Of a stretch of 64,000 nucleotides of DNA, positions 62,601 through 64,000 are shown in pieces. The notes under the pieces are model-generated. The model did not search any database. It was not told where the DNA came from and worked only from the letters and a program-made list of their open reading frames with translations. Position numbers and translations under genes: made by a program. Position 1 is the stretch's first letter. Every line of letters starts with the position of its first letter. The stretch is from assembly GCF_018324205.1 (NCBI RefSeq), contig NZ_AP023356.1:4481501-4545500 (forward strand), read 5' to 3'. The stretch is from Actinoplanes ianthinogenes. Lineage in GTDB: Bacteria > Actinomycetota > Actinomycetes > Mycobacteriales > Micromonosporaceae.

Positions 62601-64000
62601 TAGTAGGCGTTGCTTGTCCACGCAAGCAGCCCGCGGGAGTTGTAGACGTTGTCGACGATGGTGCGGCCGCCGGCGATGGTCTGGGTCTGCGTCTGCCGCA
62701 GGCGCAGCATGCCGTCATACAGGGCGATCGAGGTGCGATACGTCTTCGACCCGTACGGCATCAGGGTCTTGGAGGTGACCGAACTGGGCGCGGTTTTGCT
62801 CAGCTGGTAGGTGTAGCTGATCGTGGGGTCGTTCGGGTAAGTGGTCCGGTCCCGTCCGGGGGCCCAGACCTTCAGCAGGCGTGCGTCGCCGTCATAGGCG
62901 TACTCGGTGACCAGCCCGTTGGCGTCGGTGATCTTGGACGTCACGCCGAGGGTCGGGTTCAGGGTATTGGTGACGGTGTGCCCGAGGGGGTTGATGGTCT
63001 TGGTTTGAGTGACAGGGCCACCGGTGGCGGGCGTGTATTCGGTCCGGGTGGACTTGGCCGGGTCGAACAACTGCGTGGCGGAAGCGTCAGTCTGCTGCAC
63101 GGCACGGCCGAGATCGTCGTAGACGGTGCTGGCAGCGGTAATGAGAACCGGCTGGTCGCCGTCGAAGTGGTCGACCATATCGACCCGAACGGGGAGGCCG
63201 CGGGTAGGTGCGGCTCCATAGGTCTTGGCGTTGTCGTAGTACGTGCGGACGTCACTCTGCAGGGTGCTCGGCCCGCTCGCGGTGCCGCATCTGGCGCCGT
63301 CGACGGTCTTGCGTTTGACGTGGTCGAGCATCCACAGGGTTTCGTTGCGGGCGTACTCGGTGCGGGTGCAGTGTTCGTCACCGGTGACGGCCTCGTCGCC
63401 GGTCTCGTCCACCTGGATGACGAGGTTGTCGTCGTTGTATTTGGTGATGGTGCTGGTCCATCGGGTCCCCCCGCTGGACAGCCTGGTGCGTTTGCGTTCG
63501 GTCTCGACGTGGGTCCGCCAGGCTTTCAGCGAGCCGGCGGTGGCGGTGACGATGGGGTCTGCCGGTGTGTTGAGGGTTCCGGAGATCCAGGCGCTGCCGT
63601 TGTAGTCGATCTGCTCCCGGAGCATGCCGCTCAGCGCTTCGTGGTCGGCGATTTTCCCACCGAGGGAGTCTTCAACCTGGACGGTGCGTGGCGTGCCCTT
63701 GGGCGGCAGCGTGCCGTCAGCCGCGGGTTGCGGGTCCCCGTCGAGGCCGCGGAAGTACCGGTACTCGGTCCGGGTCTGGGTCTCGGAGTCGATACCGACT
63801 CGAACCTGTACCCGGCCGTAGCCGCGATAGTCGCCCCAGGTGCGCTTCTTCGGCTTGACCATCGGCGACTTGTCATACGCCCAGGCCGGGGTGTCGAGGT
63901 AGTCGTAGTTGGTCTGCTGGTGTTCGAACCCGCCGGTGTTGTCGTAGACGTCGACGCGGGTGACGACGTACTTGTTGAACCAGTCGAGGACCGGTTCTTC
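59660..64000 (-). CDS. Rhs-family polymorphic toxin with PD-(D/E)XK-like C-terminal domain (N-terminus off the right edge)
   Basis: At least 1446 residues; the frame stays open to the window end, so an internal ATG at 63862 is not the true start. Many YD/Rhs repeats (YDGDARLLKVWAPG, YDVLGRQVWTKDARG) lead to the Rhs core end (HLGAREYDSNLGRFISVDP, NPVTTSDPSGLCP). Then follow a linker with eight Asp, hydrophobic segments and a tip domain of about 120 residues. The tip contains FDGRYVKEDGGKVWYEAKSG, whose D...ExK arrangement fits a restriction-endonuclease-like nuclease toxin. Rhs proteins encapsulate the toxic tip and deliver it to neighbouring cells. Tip and immunity gene are less G+C-rich than the core. 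Confidence 0.88.
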   Translation of the reverse strand, partial: EEPVLDWFNKYVVTRVDVYDNTGGFEHQQTNYDYLDTPAWAYDKSPMVKPKKRTWGDYRGYGRVQVRVGIDSETQTRTEYRYFRGLDGDPQPAADGTLPPKGTPRTVQVEDSLGGKIADHEALSGMLREQIDYNGSAWISGTLNTPADPIVTATAGSLKAWRTHVETERKRTRLSSGGTRWTSTITKYNDDNLVIQVDETGDEAVTGDEHCTRTEYARNETLWMLDHVKRKTVDGARCGTASGPSTLQSDVRTYYDNAKTYGAAPTRGLPVRVDMVDHFDGDQPVLITAASTVYDDLGRAVQQTDASATQLFDPAKSTRTEYTPATGGPVTQTKTINPLGHTVTNTLNPTLGVTSKITDANGLVTEYAYDGDARLLKVWAPGRDRTTYPNDPTISYTYQLSKTAPSSVTSKTLMPYGSKTYRTSIALYDGMLRLRQTQTQTIAGGRTIVDNVYNSRGLLAWTSNAYYDIDNAAPDTKLVTPVRRPEIPSLTSNVYDGAGRITDAVFTVRGDEAWRTHTTYDGEKTSVTPPKGGTATTTVIDAQGHVTEMRQYKDPAKVGSDDAAAFERTTYRFNNRGDLAAVVGPGNNTWAYTYDFRGNKIATDDPDNGSSSSGYDVLGRQVWTKDARGKTTYFDYDVVGRKTAEHQGSKDGRVLAEWKYDTLDKGIGKLGSSIRYEYDSNGQKAAYVTATTGFDAAGRPKGTSVTVPPTDSGLCVSGETDPCTYTQTLGYRPNNTLEKVTTPAVAGLPAETVTTLFNAVGLSNGLIGKQIYAQEIVYNQFDQLIGQNLGEHGRRVALTYGYDDTTGRQTTFNAVPELKNDVYNLSYHYNDAGNITAITDTPDGGQAAETQCFQYDALKRITDAWAQPAATCAASPTSAAVGGPAPYWRSYTYDASGNRKTEVIHQATDTTTRTYDYPAAGGAAGSKPHAVTKVTTTGAATAVQQYAYDATGSTLCRPIGTAANVCAADGAAGAGSQALTWTDSGKLNTSTDTTGVTSYTYDADGTRLIRRDPTGATLYLPGGIEIRKPKTGNATGTRYYSHGGSTIAVRTPTALTWLVNDHQGTANATVTSDTSLSVTRRRTTPFGTDRGTTPTIWAGDKGFVGGTRDNTGLTHLGAREYDSNLGRFISVDPMMDLADPQQWAAYNYADDNPVTTSDPSGLCPRDRCDGYGQNPAPAPTTDDDDDDDDHGGNGDQGGNGDNGNGGSDGGGNNVVQALPTEDEGIDCGWFDVVCNKIANGVDNLIDNADTIGSIALHTGELVVGVLSIEQGIPEVIAGGAVIVGTDGAATPVAAPVILVGGIQVVGGTFLAREGVGGLKKDFDNLHWNNQAEGASGTPGGYAGRSYELKLKEQFKGEDGFSEGGRQFDGRYVKEDGGKVWYEAKSGEAFDRMLEKPELLEKFKANTGQQRKIAEENGAEFKVYSENPIPDSIASWLTKKQISFEVR

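Overview
The window is very G+C-rich DNA with strong G/C preference at third codon positions, many GTG starts and a TTG start. It carries numerous actinobacterial family signatures: PadR plus membrane-protein pairs, NarL-type two-component systems, a GlnR-like box and a nitrate reductase/CPR fusion. It most likely comes from a filamentous actinomycete of the Micromonosporaceae, possibly Actinoplanes; this is an inference from gene content, because no rRNA or tRNA gene was seen. I found no CRISPR array, phage or complete insertion sequence. The window is chromosomal in character and rich in secreted proteins.

Layout. 1-5.2 kb: a partial TetR regulator divergent from an APC permease/amidohydrolase operon, then small metabolic and membrane genes. 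5.4-8.7 kb: a PadR/membrane-protein pair with a probable leaderless promoter, a secreted Ig-like protein and a small membrane protein. 8.7-12.8 kb: a GlnR-type box in front of a 1311-codon assimilatory nitrate reductase fused to flavodoxin and NADPH-reductase domains. 12.8-20.3 kb: two RTX-type secreted proteins flanking a pectate lyase, katG and a secreted protein. 20.3-24.2 kb: a response regulator/kinase pair convergent with ddl-alr (D-Ala-D-Ala synthesis). 24.4-26 kb: thymidine kinase, then a 657-bp tandem repeat of ten 63/72-bp units. 26-31 kb: a GH18 chitinase, a large Ig-like secreted protein, and a flotillin/NfeD-like pair. 30.9-34.3 kb: a MarR-like regulator divergent from a DUF4097/ABC exporter operon. 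34.3-39.8 kb: a third RTX protein and a DUF4097 lipoprotein/hydrolase/LuxR regulator/kinase cluster. 39.8-49 kb: secreted beta-propeller, WD40, PKD and Ig-like proteins, DoxX, DM13 and a class C-like serine hydrolase. 49-54.6 kb: a fasciclin lipoprotein and a sulfite-oxidase-like enzyme, a secreted protein, and an acyltransferase/ECF sigma/transmembrane (anti-sigma-like) operon. 54.7-58.6 kb: an atypical SDR and a NarL-type signalling cluster. 58.6-64 kb: a decayed gene piece, then an immunity-like gene beside the C-terminus of an Rhs polymorphic toxin that runs off the right edge.

The strongest leads are: (i) three copies of a CCAATC/CCATCT-N15-CCGAATC promoter around the fasciclin region, resembling SigK/ECF19 promoters; (ii) the Rhs toxin with a PD-(D/E)XK-like tip and its neighbour, in DNA of clearly lower G+C; (iii) the 63/72-bp hairpin-forming tandem array; (iv) a near-identical C-terminal module shared by otherwise different secreted proteins; (v) a family of RTX proteins with a shared basic N-terminal module, plus a decayed remnant of one.
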